A stretch of 64,000 nucleotides of DNA from Corinectria fuckeliana (GCA_019137255.1 WPDH01000223.1:186001-250000); one strand, 5' to 3'. Shown: positions 41,464 to 51,821, counted from the first letter of the stretch. Notes: generated from the sequence alone by a model not told the origin. Made by a program: numbers and translations.

Positions 41464-43521
41464 ATGGACGACTCCGTCCCCCCAACCACCAGCTCTCTCC
41501 TCCCCGTTGGTGACGCGCCACCCCCTTACTCCGAGACGGATATATACTCCACCAGCTCCCCCGGCGCCCGATCGCCGCACTCCACTTCCAGGACCCCGTC
41601 CGCCAGCGACCGCGCCCCCCCCCGGGCCGCCGACGACGCCGCCTCCCGCGTCTCATCCTCCTCCACTGGCGATGTCATCTTGACCCCGCCCCTCACCCCG
41701 CGCTCCAACGCCAACACATTCTCCTTCACTGCCGTGCCCCCTTCCCCCAGTGCCGTGCTCTACTTTGACAGCCGGCCCGCCGCCTCGCCGTCGTTCGGCG
41801 AGCCCGTCGTCCACCGTCTCGCTGTGCAACCCGGCTCGCCCCCGGATGATCTGCCCTACCCCGCCGAGTGGGCCACCCACGACGTCACCGCCCAGGACTG
41901 GGCGACCTTTGTAAACTTTCTCATCCCCCATCACGACGCTGCCAGCAACGTGGCCATACTCGGCGGAAAGGTCAAGTCTGATGGCGAGGTGCCCGAAGAC
42001 AAGACCGATGGCAGCGCCAAGGTCCACCACAGCGAGCAGTTCGCGGATCCCATCGAAATGATGCGCAGGCGCGCCGAGGTCGAGGCCACGGTGCAGCAAT
42101 GGAACGAGTGTTTCTTTGCGGTTCGCGGCGTCCGCGTGCAGCTGGAGCCTCTTTCCGGCCACCCCCGGGAGCCGGGCGCCTGGGACACGGCCCTTGGTGG
42201 GTCTCCTGCTTCGGCGGCCGGCCCATCGCCGCCGCAGAGGCCCCCTAGCTGGCGCGGATCATTTAGCGGCTTCAGGGTTGACAATGACGGCGTGCGATGT
42301 GGAGAGACCTTCGTCGCCGACAGGAATGGCGTTCGAATTGGCACCTTAGTCATCGACCACAACGGCATTCATACAGGCCACATCGGCCGTGTGGTATCCG
42401 GACCTCTCGGTGGTGGCGGTCCATCGCCGTTCAGTCATCGTGGCCCTCCCCCAGGAATGGACCGCGGGCCCATTCCGCGGGACACGGAACGCGGGCCGGA
42501 ACGCGGACGCTCCGCAATACCCCACCAAGACGGCCCCCACTCCCGGGCGTCCTCCGTCTCCGCATACTCTTCCATGTCCGAGCTCTCGTCCATGTCCGAG
42601 TCCTCTATCGGCTCTCTGCCCGACTACGACGACCTGCGCGACCAGCAGCTGCCGTTGTACGTGGAGCGTCTGCAGTCGTGGACGGCGCAGCCAGCCAAGA
42701 TGCGCACCCGCGCCGACGTCAAGCAGCTTCGCAACGAGATCAGGGCGTACAAATGGCAGGCGCGGCCTAATCTCAGCGAGGCCGACCGCTCGGTTCTGCG
42801 TGCACAGATTAAGTCGCTATCGAAGCAATGGCGTGCTGTGGAGCAGCAGCAGAGGAAGGATCGGCGGGAGCTTAAGAAGGATCGCAGAAAGAGAAAAAAG
42901 GCGGAGCGCAAGGAGAGGAAGCAGAAGAAGAAGGAAATGAAGAGAGCTAAGAGGGAACACCGCCGGGGACGCCGCGGGCAGCCACAGCCTCCAAGGCCGG
43001 GACCTCAGACCCACGTTCCTCCGCTCAACGAACCGCCCTTCAACATGCCGGGATGCAGCCGCGGCTGGGACGGCCGTGCATGGCATGACCTCCCCATTCG
43101 TGAAGCCAGCTTGTTCGGTCCGCAAGGCCTCTTCGGTCATCCTACAGACCCTACCCACCCTCGCGGGCCCATCGGGCCAAACGGACCGCTGGGATCCAAC
43201 GGACCACTGGGACCACGATTTGGACGCGGAGACCGTTTCCCGGGCTCGTGGCCGGAGGAAGCCAGACCGCATGACGCCAAAATGGACGTCGACCTCCCAC
43301 CCCCAGGTCCAGTGTCGGCGGAAAAGTACCGGGCTGTGGCCGGCCTCGAATCAGAAATCGAATCGAAACAGGCAAACATCGCCGGCAGCGCCGTGCCGGA
43401 GGGCGAGCGCAGGGCCGTCGAGAAGGAACTCGAGTCGCTGCTGGAGACGCTAGAGAAGATAAGAATCGAGGCCGATGAGACATATGCGAAGGAGTTGGCC
43501 ACTAACGAGGGCGGCTGTTGA
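41464..43521 (+). CDS. Unrecognised proline-rich protein with a basic coiled-coil region
   Basis: Single exon, 685 residues, strong codon bias, so a real gene. Order: residues 1-130 Ser/Pro-rich, with 'APPPYSETD' resembling a PPxY motif near residue 19; a conserved-looking block at about 132-250 ('PYPAEWATHDVTAQDWATFV', 'MMRRRAEVEATVQQWNECFF'); Arg/Pro/Gly-rich middle; Tyr/Arg helical block ('LPLYVERLQSWTAQPAKM'); a very basic coiled coil at about 460-505 (KKDRRKRKKAERKERKQKKK); short 'GPNGPLGSNGPLGP' repeats; and a C-terminal coiled coil. The overall plan resembles uncharacterised proteins of other filamentous fungi. PPxY would suggest binding to a WW-domain ubiquitin ligase, which is inference. 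No enzyme motif seen. Confidence 0.8.
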   Translation: MDDSVPPTTSSLLPVGDAPPPYSETDIYSTSSPGARSPHSTSRTPSASDRAPPRAADDAASRVSSSSTGDVILTPPLTPRSNANTFSFTAVPPSPSAVLYFDSRPAASPSFGEPVVHRLAVQPGSPPDDLPYPAEWATHDVTAQDWATFVNFLIPHHDAASNVAILGGKVKSDGEVPEDKTDGSAKVHHSEQFADPIEMMRRRAEVEATVQQWNECFFAVRGVRVQLEPLSGHPREPGAWDTALGGSPASAAGPSPPQRPPSWRGSFSGFRVDNDGVRCGETFVADRNGVRIGTLVIDHNGIHTGHIGRVVSGPLGGGGPSPFSHRGPPPGMDRGPIPRDTERGPERGRSAIPHQDGPHSRASSVSAYSSMSELSSMSESSIGSLPDYDDLRDQQLPLYVERLQSWTAQPAKMRTRADVKQLRNEIRAYKWQARPNLSEADRSVLRAQIKSLSKQWRAVEQQQRKDRRELKKDRRKRKKAERKERKQKKKEMKRAKREHRRGRRGQPQPPRPGPQTHVPPLNEPPFNMPGCSRGWDGRAWHDLPIREASLFGPQGLFGHPTDPTHPRGPIGPNGPLGSNGPLGPRFGRGDRFPGSWPEEARPHDAKMDVDLPPPGPVSAEKYRAVAGLESEIESKQANIAGSAVPEGERRAVEKELESLLETLEKIRIEADETYAKELATNEGGC

Positions 43522-43922
43522 TCAAGTCAACTGCTCTCGGGTGAAGAAATACCTGGATTTGGTTTGAGCATCTGATGGAATTGTTCGTACGTGGGTTTGG
43601 GGGCTCCGGATGGCTTGATATTGGATTCTCAGCCATGGGTTTGTTATGTTTTATGATGAAGCACGAGTAATACTACTTCAAGCACTTACAGAAGCAGCCA
43701 CTTGACAGAAACATGTAAAGAAATGGGCGCTTAGCACAAGAGTGTGCCATCTTTCTCATTCTCCTCGTGAATACATGCTTGGTCGTGAGATGCGTCACCG
43801 GCCCTCACATATTTTGTCTATCCATCTATATGTACAATAATCCTGACCCGCTCGACGTACCGTGCCTCACCTAACCTCGCATGTCTTTTTTTTTTCTTCA
43901 CCTCGGGCAACCCCGTCTCCCC
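43522..43922. other. Convergent 3' spacer, no gene seen
   Basis: 3' ends of two convergent genes; T12 run near 43887. Confidence 0.45.
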
Positions 43923-44749
43923 TTAGTTCTTCGCCTCGTTCTTCTCCACCAGCGCACCAACGCCTAGGCCCCTCCCCACAGCGACCTTGATCTGACGGTC
44001 CTCCTTCTTGCCCTTGTCGGCCTCCGGGTCGCGGCCAACCTCGCCCACAGCCTCGCCCTCGTCGACAACCTCGGCGGCGGTGGCGGCAGCGGCGTCCTCG
44101 GCGGCGATGGCCTCGTTGACCTGGGCGCGGATGCCGTCGAGGTCCAGGCGCATGCAGAAGGCGTCCTCGCCGTCGGCGTAGTACTTGGCCTCGGTCTTCT
44201 CGTTCTTGAAGCGCAGGGTGTCCTCGTACAGGTGGCGGGCGGCGCCGTTGGAGACGCGGACGTGCAGGGAGACGTACTTGGCGCCGAAGGTCTCAACCAT
44301 GGCGAGCTCTGTCCGCGTTGGGGGGTCAGCTTTCGTAGGTTTCGCCACAGAGAGAGGTTGGCGTGCAAGGCAAAACAAGGCAGATAAGTAACAAATCACT
44401 CGAGACAAGGAAGAAGGGGGGGGGGAGGGGACATACGACTCTGTCGCATGAGCTTCTCGGCAATTCCCAGACGGCGGTGGGTGCGCATGACGCTCAGGCT
44501 GGTGATGTGGCCGTGGGGGATGCCGTCCGAGGGCTCCTCCTCCATCTTGGCGAGGACGTAGCCGACGATCTTGGGGTACTCGTAGGGGTTCCTCTTGGGG
44601 CGGGAGACGTCGACGGCGACATAGCTGAGCTGGGGCCAGGAGAGGGAGTGGTAGAGGTAGTACTTGAGGAAGTAGTTCTCGGGCAGGTTCTCGAGGTTGG
44701 CGTGCTGGATGAGGGGCAGGTCGGCGTTGGTGAGGAGGCGGATGTCCAT
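43923..44749 (-). CDS. ARD1: N-terminal acetyltransferase A catalytic subunit Naa10 (Ard1)
   Basis: Two exons, 44437-44749 and 43923-44308; 128-bp intron joins 'EKLMRQS' to 'QLAMVETFGAKYVSLHVRVS'. 232 residues. GNAT fold: starts 'MDIRLLTNADLPLIQHANL', then 'NLPENYFLKYYLYHSLSWPQ' (substrate loop), 'GYVLAKMEEEP', 'GHITSLSVMRTHRRLGIAEK' with the acetyl-CoA loop RRLGIA. The C-terminal 70 residues are acidic and Ala-rich and disordered. NatA with Naa15 acetylates Ser, Ala, Thr, Gly and Val N-termini at the ribosome. The intron holds a C10 run by the donor, which may be polymorphic. Confidence 0.95.
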
Positions 44750-45023
44750 GATGGGCTGGGTTGGAGCAGGAGGATGGGGGACGGAGGATGGAGGGCCGGA
44801 GGGGTGGATATTTCCGGAGGAGGCGGCGGCGGCGGAGGTTGTGGCTACGGGCAGGCGGGCGGGCGTCGGGCGAGCGTGTCTCGGGGTTGGTTGGAGGAGG
44901 TGTGTGGTTTGGATGAATTCGTTCCCATGAGGCTCAAGCCAAACAGCCCGCCCGCCCGCCCACCTCAGGGTCCAATTTTTCTTTAGCGGGCGACCCCTCC
45001 TCTGTTTTACTCCCCCCCCCCCC

Positions 45024-45025
45024 NN
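45024..45025. other. Two undetermined bases (NN)
   Basis: NN within C runs (C12 before, C18 a few bases after), probably a sequencing or assembly limit; true length here is uncertain. Confidence 0.95.
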
Positions 45026-45478
45026 CTCTTTTTCCCCCCCCCCCCCCCCCGCTACCTACAACCTTTGCTGTAAATGCTAGTAGGGAACGGCCCAGCGTCG
45101 GAGTTCGGGACCTTCACCCCCTCTCCAGTTCGAGGACGATGGATGAGCCCCCCTCCAATCACCAAACCGCTATTCCAGTCAAACTGCGGGACGTCGTCAG
45201 TTCGGGCCACCTGACCTCGAAAGGGGAAATTCCCTCTCCTGGCACCAAGACAGCCGCACCTCTCAGCTCCAGCCCGAGCCGCCCACGCGCTGGGGGGACT
45301 GCCTGAGCTAGCACGGCGCCAGAGCCCGCCGCCATTGGTGCGCAACGTGGAGGCGGGGGCTTGGGCTTTCGATGTTCTCGCCGGGTACGTCGTGGATGGA
45401 GAGATGGACGGAACGATGGGTTGCGAAGAATCGGGCGTTGTGGGTTCGTGGGTTTTTTTTTTTTGGCTCCGGGTGGTG

Positions 45479-45485
45479 TATAAAG
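45479..45485 (+). promoter_or_regulatory. TATA box of the SDR gene
   Basis: TATAAAG, 157 bp upstream of the ATG at 45636. Confidence 0.5.
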
Positions 45486-45635
45486 GGTGGCAAGCTTGCC
45501 TCGTCTGCTGGAAGTTGAGACGGTCTGCCTGCTCTTCTTGCTTCGGTGCTGCTGCTTCTCCATCTCTAGTAATTCCATTACATAGTACATCGTTACTGTC
45601 TCAAGCCCTCGATACCCTCCCCTCCAACCTTTGCA

Positions 45636-46549
45636 ATGGCTCTTCCTCTGAAAGGCAAGCTGGCCCTCATCACCGGTGCCTCGAGAGGTAAGAAAACAAC
45701 GCCCCCCCCCTCCTCCCTCGTCCCGTCATCCTGACCCGTAAACTCACTTTCCCTCCCGTAGGCATCGGCCTGGCCATCACTAAGGCGCTCGCTGCCCGCG
45801 GCGCCGACCTCCTCCTCGGCTATGCCGACGAAGACTCCGCCGCTGCGACGGCCAGCCTCGCGGCCGAGCTGGCCTCCAAGCACTCCATCAGGGCCGTCCC
45901 CGTGCAAGGCGACCTCAGCACCGCCACCGGCCCCGCGTCGCTCATCGCACAGGCGGCCGAGGCCTTCCGCCCGCTGCGCATCGACATCCTCGTCAACAAC
46001 GCCGGCGTCGCCTTCAACGGGACCCTCGCCGAGGTCAAGCCCGACGACTTCCACCGCACCTTCGACGTCAACGTGCTCGGGCCGCTGCTGCTCGTCCAGG
46101 CCGCCGAGCCCTACCTGCCGCACGACCGCTCCGGCCGCATCATCAACCTCAGCAGCGTCAGCTCCAGCATGGGCTTCGTCGGCCAGAGCGTCTACGGCGG
46201 CTCCAAGGCGGCCCTCGAGGCCATGACGCGCACCTGGGCCCGCGAGCTGAGCGAGCGCTGCACCGTCAACGCCGTCAACCCGGGCCCGGTGCGCTCCGAG
46301 ATGTACTCGCGCAACTCGGACGAGTTCAAGCGCCTCATCAAGCCCTTCATCCAGAACGCGCCCCTCATGGCTGCTCGCGAGGGCGTCGACCCGCCCGAGG
46401 TCGTCGAGGACGCCAAGACCAACGGCGGCCGGGCCGGAGAGGCGGAGGAGGTTGCCGGCATCGTCGCCATGCTGGCCGGCCCCGAGAGCGCGTGGTGCAC
46501 CGGTCAGGTCATCTGTGCCAACGGAGGCATGATCTTTGGCACGCAGTAA
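45636..46549 (+). CDS. Short-chain dehydrogenase/reductase
   Basis: Two exons, 45636-45687 and 45762-46549; 74-bp intron inside the cofactor motif, 'LALITGASRG' to 'IGLAITKALAARGADLLL'. 279 residues. Classical SDR: TGxxxGIG at about 13-20, 'DILVNNAGVAFNGTLAEVKP' (NNAG), catalytic Ser in 'IINLSSVSSSMGF', Tyr and Lys in 'SVYGGSKAALEAM', and the C-terminal 'VNPGPVRSEMYSRN'. The ending 'WCTGQVICANGGMIFGTQ' is normal for the family. 'Oxidoreductase using NAD(P)H' is safe; substrate unknown. No biosynthetic cluster around it. Confidence 0.92.
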
Positions 46550-46910
46550 GTATATCCGGAGGGCGGCGGCGTTGAAACCATAGGTGGGCGTTTTTCAATA
46601 CAAACAAAAACATGCATCAAACCCGGATACTGCCAGTGAAACATGAACCTGACCTGCGATACAAATACCCATGTCGTAGCATGTGCGCTCGTGGATAGCA
46701 CAGCCATATATATTGTAGGTCCAAGTTGTCTGCCATGTAGATTAGTATTGGACTGGGTAGAGAGTCCTGCGCTTGTAAACTGCCCCGCCACATCCAGGCG
46801 GTAGCGCAAATTCTGCCGCTTCACCCACTCACCACTCAAACATCCCGTCAAATATAACCAACACCAGCTCTATCATTCCCACTGGCTTCCGGCTGGAAAA
46901 AAAACCCGAC
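46550..46910. other. Intergenic spacer, no gene seen
   Basis: SDR 3' side and LTO1 leader. Confidence 0.45.
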
Positions 46911-47342
46911 ATGGCCTCCGATCCCCTCGAGGACGTCTTCAACATCGAAGAGCGCTTCTACAACGAGGGCTACGAACAGGGCCTCGCAGACGGCGTCCAG
47001 GCGGGGCGCATCGAAGGCCGATCCTTCGGCATGGAGAAGGGCTTCGAAAAGTTCCTCGAGAGCGGCCGCCTCGCCGGAAAGGCCGTCGTCTGGGCAAACC
47101 GCATCCCCCGGAAAGCATCCAACGCCGCCGAGGAGCCATGCGCGCTGCCGCGGCTGCCCACGAACGCGCGGCTGGAGAAGAACATCGGCGCCTTGTACGC
47201 CCTCGTCGAGCCCGACACGCTATCCACCGCCAACTCGGACGAGGCGGTGCAGGATTTCGACGACCGGGTGAAGCGGGCGCTAGGGAAGGCCAAGATTGTT
47301 GAGCGGGTGGCGGGTGGGAGTGCTGCAAAGGAGACGTCCTGA
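46911..47342 (+). CDS. LTO1: Lto1-like Fe-S adaptor protein
   Basis: Single exon, 143 residues. The N-terminal part has the deca-GX3 pattern of the Yae1/Lto1 family: Gly every fourth residue in 'EGYEQGLADGVQAGRIEGRS' and on through 'GMEKGFEKFLESGRLAGK'. Start 'DPLEDVFNIEERFYNEGY' is typical for Lto1/ORAOV1. In yeast Lto1 and Yae1 form an adaptor that brings the cytosolic iron-sulfur assembly machinery to the ABC protein Rli1 (ABCE1) needed for ribosome recycling. The family's usual C-terminal tryptophan, which contacts the targeting complex, is not visible; this protein ends 'AAKETS'. Confidence 0.85.
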   Translation: MASDPLEDVFNIEERFYNEGYEQGLADGVQAGRIEGRSFGMEKGFEKFLESGRLAGKAVVWANRIPRKASNAAEEPCALPRLPTNARLEKNIGALYALVEPDTLSTANSDEAVQDFDDRVKRALGKAKIVERVAGGSAAKETS

Positions 47343-47623
47343 GAAGAGGGGCCCGGTGGCAACGTGACAATGAACGATTTCTATTTAATCAAATTCCGGG
47401 TTGGCATGGGTAGAGCACAGCACATAGACGGAGTTTTTGGGGTTTGCTTTGTGAACGAAAAAGGAATGCATCTGCATTGCCAATGGGAAATCTATACCCT
47501 CACTACCTACCACACGCTTGTATACACAATGGCTTCCTCCGCATTTCCTTTATTTAAACGACCTGCAAGGGTATCTGTCACACGTTAGCACACCCGCGTC
47601 TCCTTGCATTGTTCCAGGATAGC
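47343..47623. other. Convergent 3' spacer
   Basis: Short AT-richer spacer between LTO1 and the complex I subunit gene. Confidence 0.4.
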
Positions 47624-48320
47624 CTACCCCTCGCCATACGAAGCATCCGTAACCTCGTACTTGTGCACATCCCACGATCCCGACGCCAGGCTGGAACCGC
47701 TGGGCAGCGGCGGCAGACCATTCACGAAGACGTCCTTGGTCACGTCCTTGGGGGCCTTCTCCAGTGCCTTGGCCAGGCCCGTCTCGGCCTGCTGCTTGGC
47801 TGCCACGAGGGCCTTCTCGCCGGCCTCGCCGACGAGGTCGACCTTGGGGGCGGCAGCGCTGCCGACGGTCAGCAGCGAGGCGAACTGGGCCTGGTTGACG
47901 ACGCTGAGCTGGGGGTACGAGCGGCGGGAGTCGCGCTTCCAGTAGGGGTTGCCGGCGATGTCGCCCGCGGGCAGCGTGACGGGGTCGTCGTACCCGAGGG
48001 GGTCGTTGGAGCCGGGGGCCGGGTGGCGGTTGTGCGGGTTGAGCGGCACGCCGTTGGAGCGCTCCGGGTCGATGGCGAAGAAGCGGCGGAGCGTCTCCCA
48101 GACGCCCGTGGACTGGAGGGTTTGTTTCTGCGCGGCGGATCAATCAATCAGCGGGCTGGTGCGTCTTCTTGGGCGAGGCAATTCGGGTGGACGGGGCGGC
48201 GTGACGTGCAAGCCATTGAGGGTCATGGCGAATCCGGCGGAAGGGGTGGGGGGGGCTGCGGCGTACCTTGGCGATGGTCATCAAGCCGCCGGCGACTTTG
48301 GCCACCTCTTGAGACGACAT
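47624..48320 (-). CDS. nuo-21.3: Complex I 21.3 kDa subunit (fungal NUO-21.3 type)
   Basis: Two exons, 48267-48320 and 47624-48127; 139-bp intron (GTACGC..GCAG) joins 'MSSQEVAKVAGGLMTIAK' to 'KQTLQSTGVWETLRRFFAID'. 185 residues. The block 'GVPLNPHNRHPAPGSN' followed by 'YDDPVTLPAGDIAGNPYWKR' and 'RRSYPQLSVVNQAQFASLL' fits the fungal NADH:ubiquinone oxidoreductase 21.3 kDa accessory subunit, from memory of the Neurospora protein. Located at the mitochondrial inner membrane. Convergent with LTO1. Confidence 0.8.
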
Positions 48321-49046
48321 GATGGCGGGATGGCGGGTGAGGGCGGGTCGTTGAAGTTCGGGTGATGGAACTGTTTGCAAGTGGAAATGGAGTCGTGATT
48401 ATTGGCCGGAGTCTGGGGACTGGTGTGTTTAGCCGATGCTTTGCCGCGTAGCTCGTCTACTGGGCTTGGCAGCTAGCTTACCCTACACCCGATTGTCGGG
48501 TTGCAAGGGAAAGCTCAGTGTTTTGTCATACGAGCCAATTGGTATTCAATTTATATCAGGTCTTGTCCTGCGTGGGCTTTTGGTCTAGGCTTTGCTGCCA
48601 TGAGACGGGCAGATGTCAGCACGAAGAGTGAGGCTCCCATCGTTGCCATTGAGAAGAACCCAAAGTAAGACAAGACACTGACAGGAACACGGACACGGCA
48701 TGGAAATACTATGCCTGTTTGTAAGAAAAACAAAGATTGGGCAGCATGTTACAAAAGAAGAAAAGCTGATGTCATATCCCGGATGTCCACAAGTGCCAGT
48801 ACAGAAACAACGGCGTGTATCGAAACCGCGTAAGTGGATTGACTCTGATCCTGTTTCCTACCTCAACCATCGGCACAGGCACATGGTGTAGAAACCCAAT
48901 ACCATCTATTGTCCTTACGTGAACCTGCTGGCAAAAACACGAAAACGCGCCCTTGAGTACCTAGCCTATACATTCAATCCCGTCTTGGCGTCATTATCTC
49001 CCTCTCTTAGATCCATCCATCACTCAGCATTATGACAAATATCAAT
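48321..49046. other. Intergenic, 0.7 kb, no gene seen
   Basis: 5' side of the complex I subunit gene and 3' side of DOT5. Only short frames. Confidence 0.45.
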
Positions 49047-49864
49047 TCACTTCTTCTCAGCCAGCTCCTCCACGATCGTCGTGACCTTGTCGACAGTGCC
49101 CTGCGGGCTGCCGGCCTCGGCGACGAGCACCTTGCCCGCCTTGTCAACGACGAAGACGCCCCGCTGGGTGCCGCTGGGCGCCTTCTTGAGCCCGATGGCA
49201 GTGATCAGCGTCTGCTTGGGGTCGCACAGAAGCGTGTAAGGCAGCTTTTGCTTCTCCTTGAAGGACGTGTTGGCCTTGGGCGAGTCCTTGCTCAGGCCGT
49301 AGATGGCCAAACCGCCGGCTGTCAGCGGCTCAAAGGAGTCGCGGAAGAAGCAGACCTGCTTCGTGCCTGGTGATAGTCAGTTAGCGGCATGGACGGTAGG
49401 GCGTGTTGGGAAGGATGGGGCAGCTTACAGCCGGGTGTAGAGGCCTTGGGGTAGGTGAAGAGGACGACACCGGCCTCGCTCTCGTCAACGAGCTTCTTCA
49501 GGGTGGTCGTCTCGCCATCATTTGTCTCGATCTCGCCGCCAAAGGACTCCAGGTCGATGATATCGCCGACCTCGACCTTGCCAGCCTTCTTGGGCTTCTT
49601 GGGCTCCTCCTTGGGCTCCTCCTTGGGTTCCTCCGTGGGCTCCGCCTTCTTGGGTTCCTCTGCTTTTTCCTCGTCCTCGGTGAGGTCGTCCTTGGGCTCC
49701 TCCTCGACCTTCTTGACCTTCTCAACCTTCTTGGCGGGTGCAGGTTTGGCTGCCTTCACCTTGGCCGCTGCTTTGGCCTTGGCAGCCTTGGGCGCCGCCT
49801 TCTTGGTCACGGGCGGAGGCGCGGGAGGCTCGCGGGCCTTGCGCTTGCGCAGCTCGACAGGCAT
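49047..49864 (-). CDS. DOT5: Nuclear PrxQ/BCP-type peroxiredoxin (Dot5-like)
   Basis: Two exons, 49429-49864 and 49047-49366; 62-bp intron splits the active-site Cys codon, 'YPKASTPGC' to 'TKQVCFFRDSFEPL'. 251 residues. Peroxidatic Cys in TPGC near residue 146 and resolving Cys five residues on ('CTKQVC'), the atypical 2-Cys PrxQ arrangement. The first 95 residues are Lys/Ala/Glu/Pro-rich (starts MPVELRKRKAREPP), with KR clusters for nuclear import and EEPK units encoded by 12-bp repeats. Yeast Dot5 is a nuclear thiol peroxidase affecting telomeric silencing. Confidence 0.92.
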
Positions 49865-50701
49865 GATGGAGAGGTTTTTAGCTGGGGGTTTGTTATGGAG
49901 GAGGAAAAGGGTTTGCGATTGTGATTGCGATGCGATGCGATGCGAAACGCGTATGCGACCAGGATGACGTGCTTGCTCTGCTCTTCAGATACAGAATCGG
50001 GACGCAAGTGACTGGGCAGCCAGGGAGCAAGTTGAGCAAGGAGAAAAGGGGGCCTGTAGAAAAAACGGAAACAAAGACGGGGTTGGGAGCTTGGGGGGAA
50101 GAAGGGGAGTGACGAAGAAAGAGAAAGAGAGAGGAAGAGAGAGAGAGAGACAGAGGGCGAAGGGGGGAGGGCCAACGCGGCGCAGAGCGAAACGGGGAGT
50201 CGCAGTCGCAACAAAGGGCCTGGACATTAGTGGTTACCTTGCACCTTGCGGGCTTGCCCACCTTGGCAACCAAAGCTGCTCTTTCGTCCAGCACCTGAAC
50301 TGGGGCTAGTACCTTGGGAAACTGGAGCAAGGAGAAGCCCCGCGGCCAATCGCAGCCGCCTATGCTCGTGGTAAGCTTCCGGGAGCTTGGGCCATCGACA
50401 GCGGGCAACGGGCGGCGCGTGCGGGTCACTTTTTCGCTTAGATACGTCAGGATTGTCCTGCGTTTTGGACTGTGGGGGGAAATGGGGACTGCCGTTGCTC
50501 CGATACAGGAATATATGCCCTTCCGTTACGGGACGGCCTATGCATCAATTGCAGCGATGCACATACGCGCCGCTCCACCGTTTTCCACTACCGGCTTCGA
50601 CCCTCTCTATCAACCTGTTCCATATTAGCGCCAGCAGTATTTCGGCGCAGCCAAGGCTCGGAACAACCTCCCAATAATTACTCGAACTTGCTCCCTCCAA
50701 T
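49865..50701. other. Intergenic, divergent promoters of DOT5 and the 46-residue gene
   Basis: Contains GA-rich tracts (50100-50165) and two GCGATGCGATGCGAT units near 49928. No other gene seen. Confidence 0.45.
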
Positions 50702-51059
50702 ATGAAGCCTCGGGTAAGTCCCGTCCGACTCGGGCTCGGCAATTGCTCTCCATATGCTGAACGGGGTTTGCTTAGATGCTCATGGCCCCCGCGGCCGCCT
50801 TCACCATGGCTTGTGTGCTGCTTGCGTGAGTTGCCATGAGTGGCGTAGTTGCCGTCTTGCAGCAGTGCCCTGGAGACTTGAGCTGACGAGAGGGGTGAAA
50901 CAACCCACCGAAGATACACGAGGTCATCCATCAGATCGGCAAGAGAAGAAGCGGTGCGTAGTTCCCTCTCCTCGAGAAAGAACACCCGTCGCTTTCCGGG
51001 TGCTAATGCTGGTGGTTTAGAGGACTCACAAACTGGGAGAGCGACCAAAGCCTGAGTGA
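50702..51059 (+). CDS. Very small four-exon gene, 46-residue single-helix membrane protein
   Basis: Exons 50702-50713 (12 bp), 50776-50825, 50914-50953 and 51021-51059 sum to 47 codons in one frame. All three introns have good signals: donors GTAAGT, GTGAGT and GTGCGT, branch-like GCTGAAC, GAGCTGAC and GTGCTAAT, AG acceptors. The product starts 'MKPRMLMAPAAAFTMACVLL' (one hydrophobic helix), continues 'AYTRSSIRSAREEARR' (basic amphipathic) and ends 'KLGERPKPE'. This shape, short N-terminus, one helix, basic tail, is common among small mitochondrial inner-membrane assembly proteins. No family recognised. Too short to be found by length. Confidence 0.68.
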
Positions 51060-51821
51060 GACATCGGCATCGGCGATCAAAGACAGTCATAGCAGCATGA
51101 CTTGCATTTTCGACATGGCGCTTGGGAGGCGAGAGCATGTTGTACCATTTTTGTCTTGTTTTTGCAATTGAGAGAATTCGAACCACTACCTATTTGTCTC
51201 GCATTTCATCTCATGTTGGGAGGAGCGTGTTGCCTGACGCAACTCCCTCCACAGGTTCCGAATACTCGGAGCCTTTACCGGCGATCACTTTTCGCTTTCG
51301 CTTTCGCCTTCGCCTTGCATCGCACCGCACCGGACACTTCAAGGGCTGCCGTGTGTACTGACAAGCTCCAGGAATGTATACTCAGCACCCGTTTGATGGA
51401 AACCAGTCAACTCCCCTATGCTAGTAAAAACCCACACCTGCATGATACACTGGCATGATACACCGCATCTTGCCATTCGCCATGCATCCGCATTCTCCCA
51501 TCAGGAGAACCCCCCTCCCCTCAAAACACACGAATGGAAAACAATCCCACTCATGTTCTCATGTCAGAGTGCGAATGCGGGCGTGTGCCGTTGCGAGCGT
51601 GATATGCGGAAACCTGCCTAGGTCCCCCGTATCCATTTGTGATCCGCTTGAACCAAGATTTGTCTAAACCTACAGACAACCAAGGGTATCTCAGCCTTGT
51701 TCCGTCCCCAAAAACCCCATTCCGTGTGAAATCCATGTGTACAATCCCACGGTCTTCCTAGAAACCTCCCCCTCCCTTGAACACCTTGCGCGCATGAAGT
51801 CTGACACCGTCCTCCCTGTAT
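51060..51821. other. Intergenic, no gene seen
   Basis: 3' sides of two convergent genes. TTTCGC(C/T) hexamer-like repeat at about 51288-51318. Confidence 0.45.

Larger units (their letters stand above)
44750..45635. other. Divergent promoter region with a two-base gap
   Basis: Between NAA10 and the SDR gene. Homopolymer C runs surround two undetermined bases at 45024-45025. Includes the SDR TATA box. A minus-strand frame at 45159-45590 has no motifs. Confidence 0.45.

Noticed and set aside
45636..46549. Secondary-metabolite cluster around the SDR gene
   Set aside because: Neighbours are NAA10 and LTO1, both housekeeping; no synthase, P450 or cluster regulator nearby.
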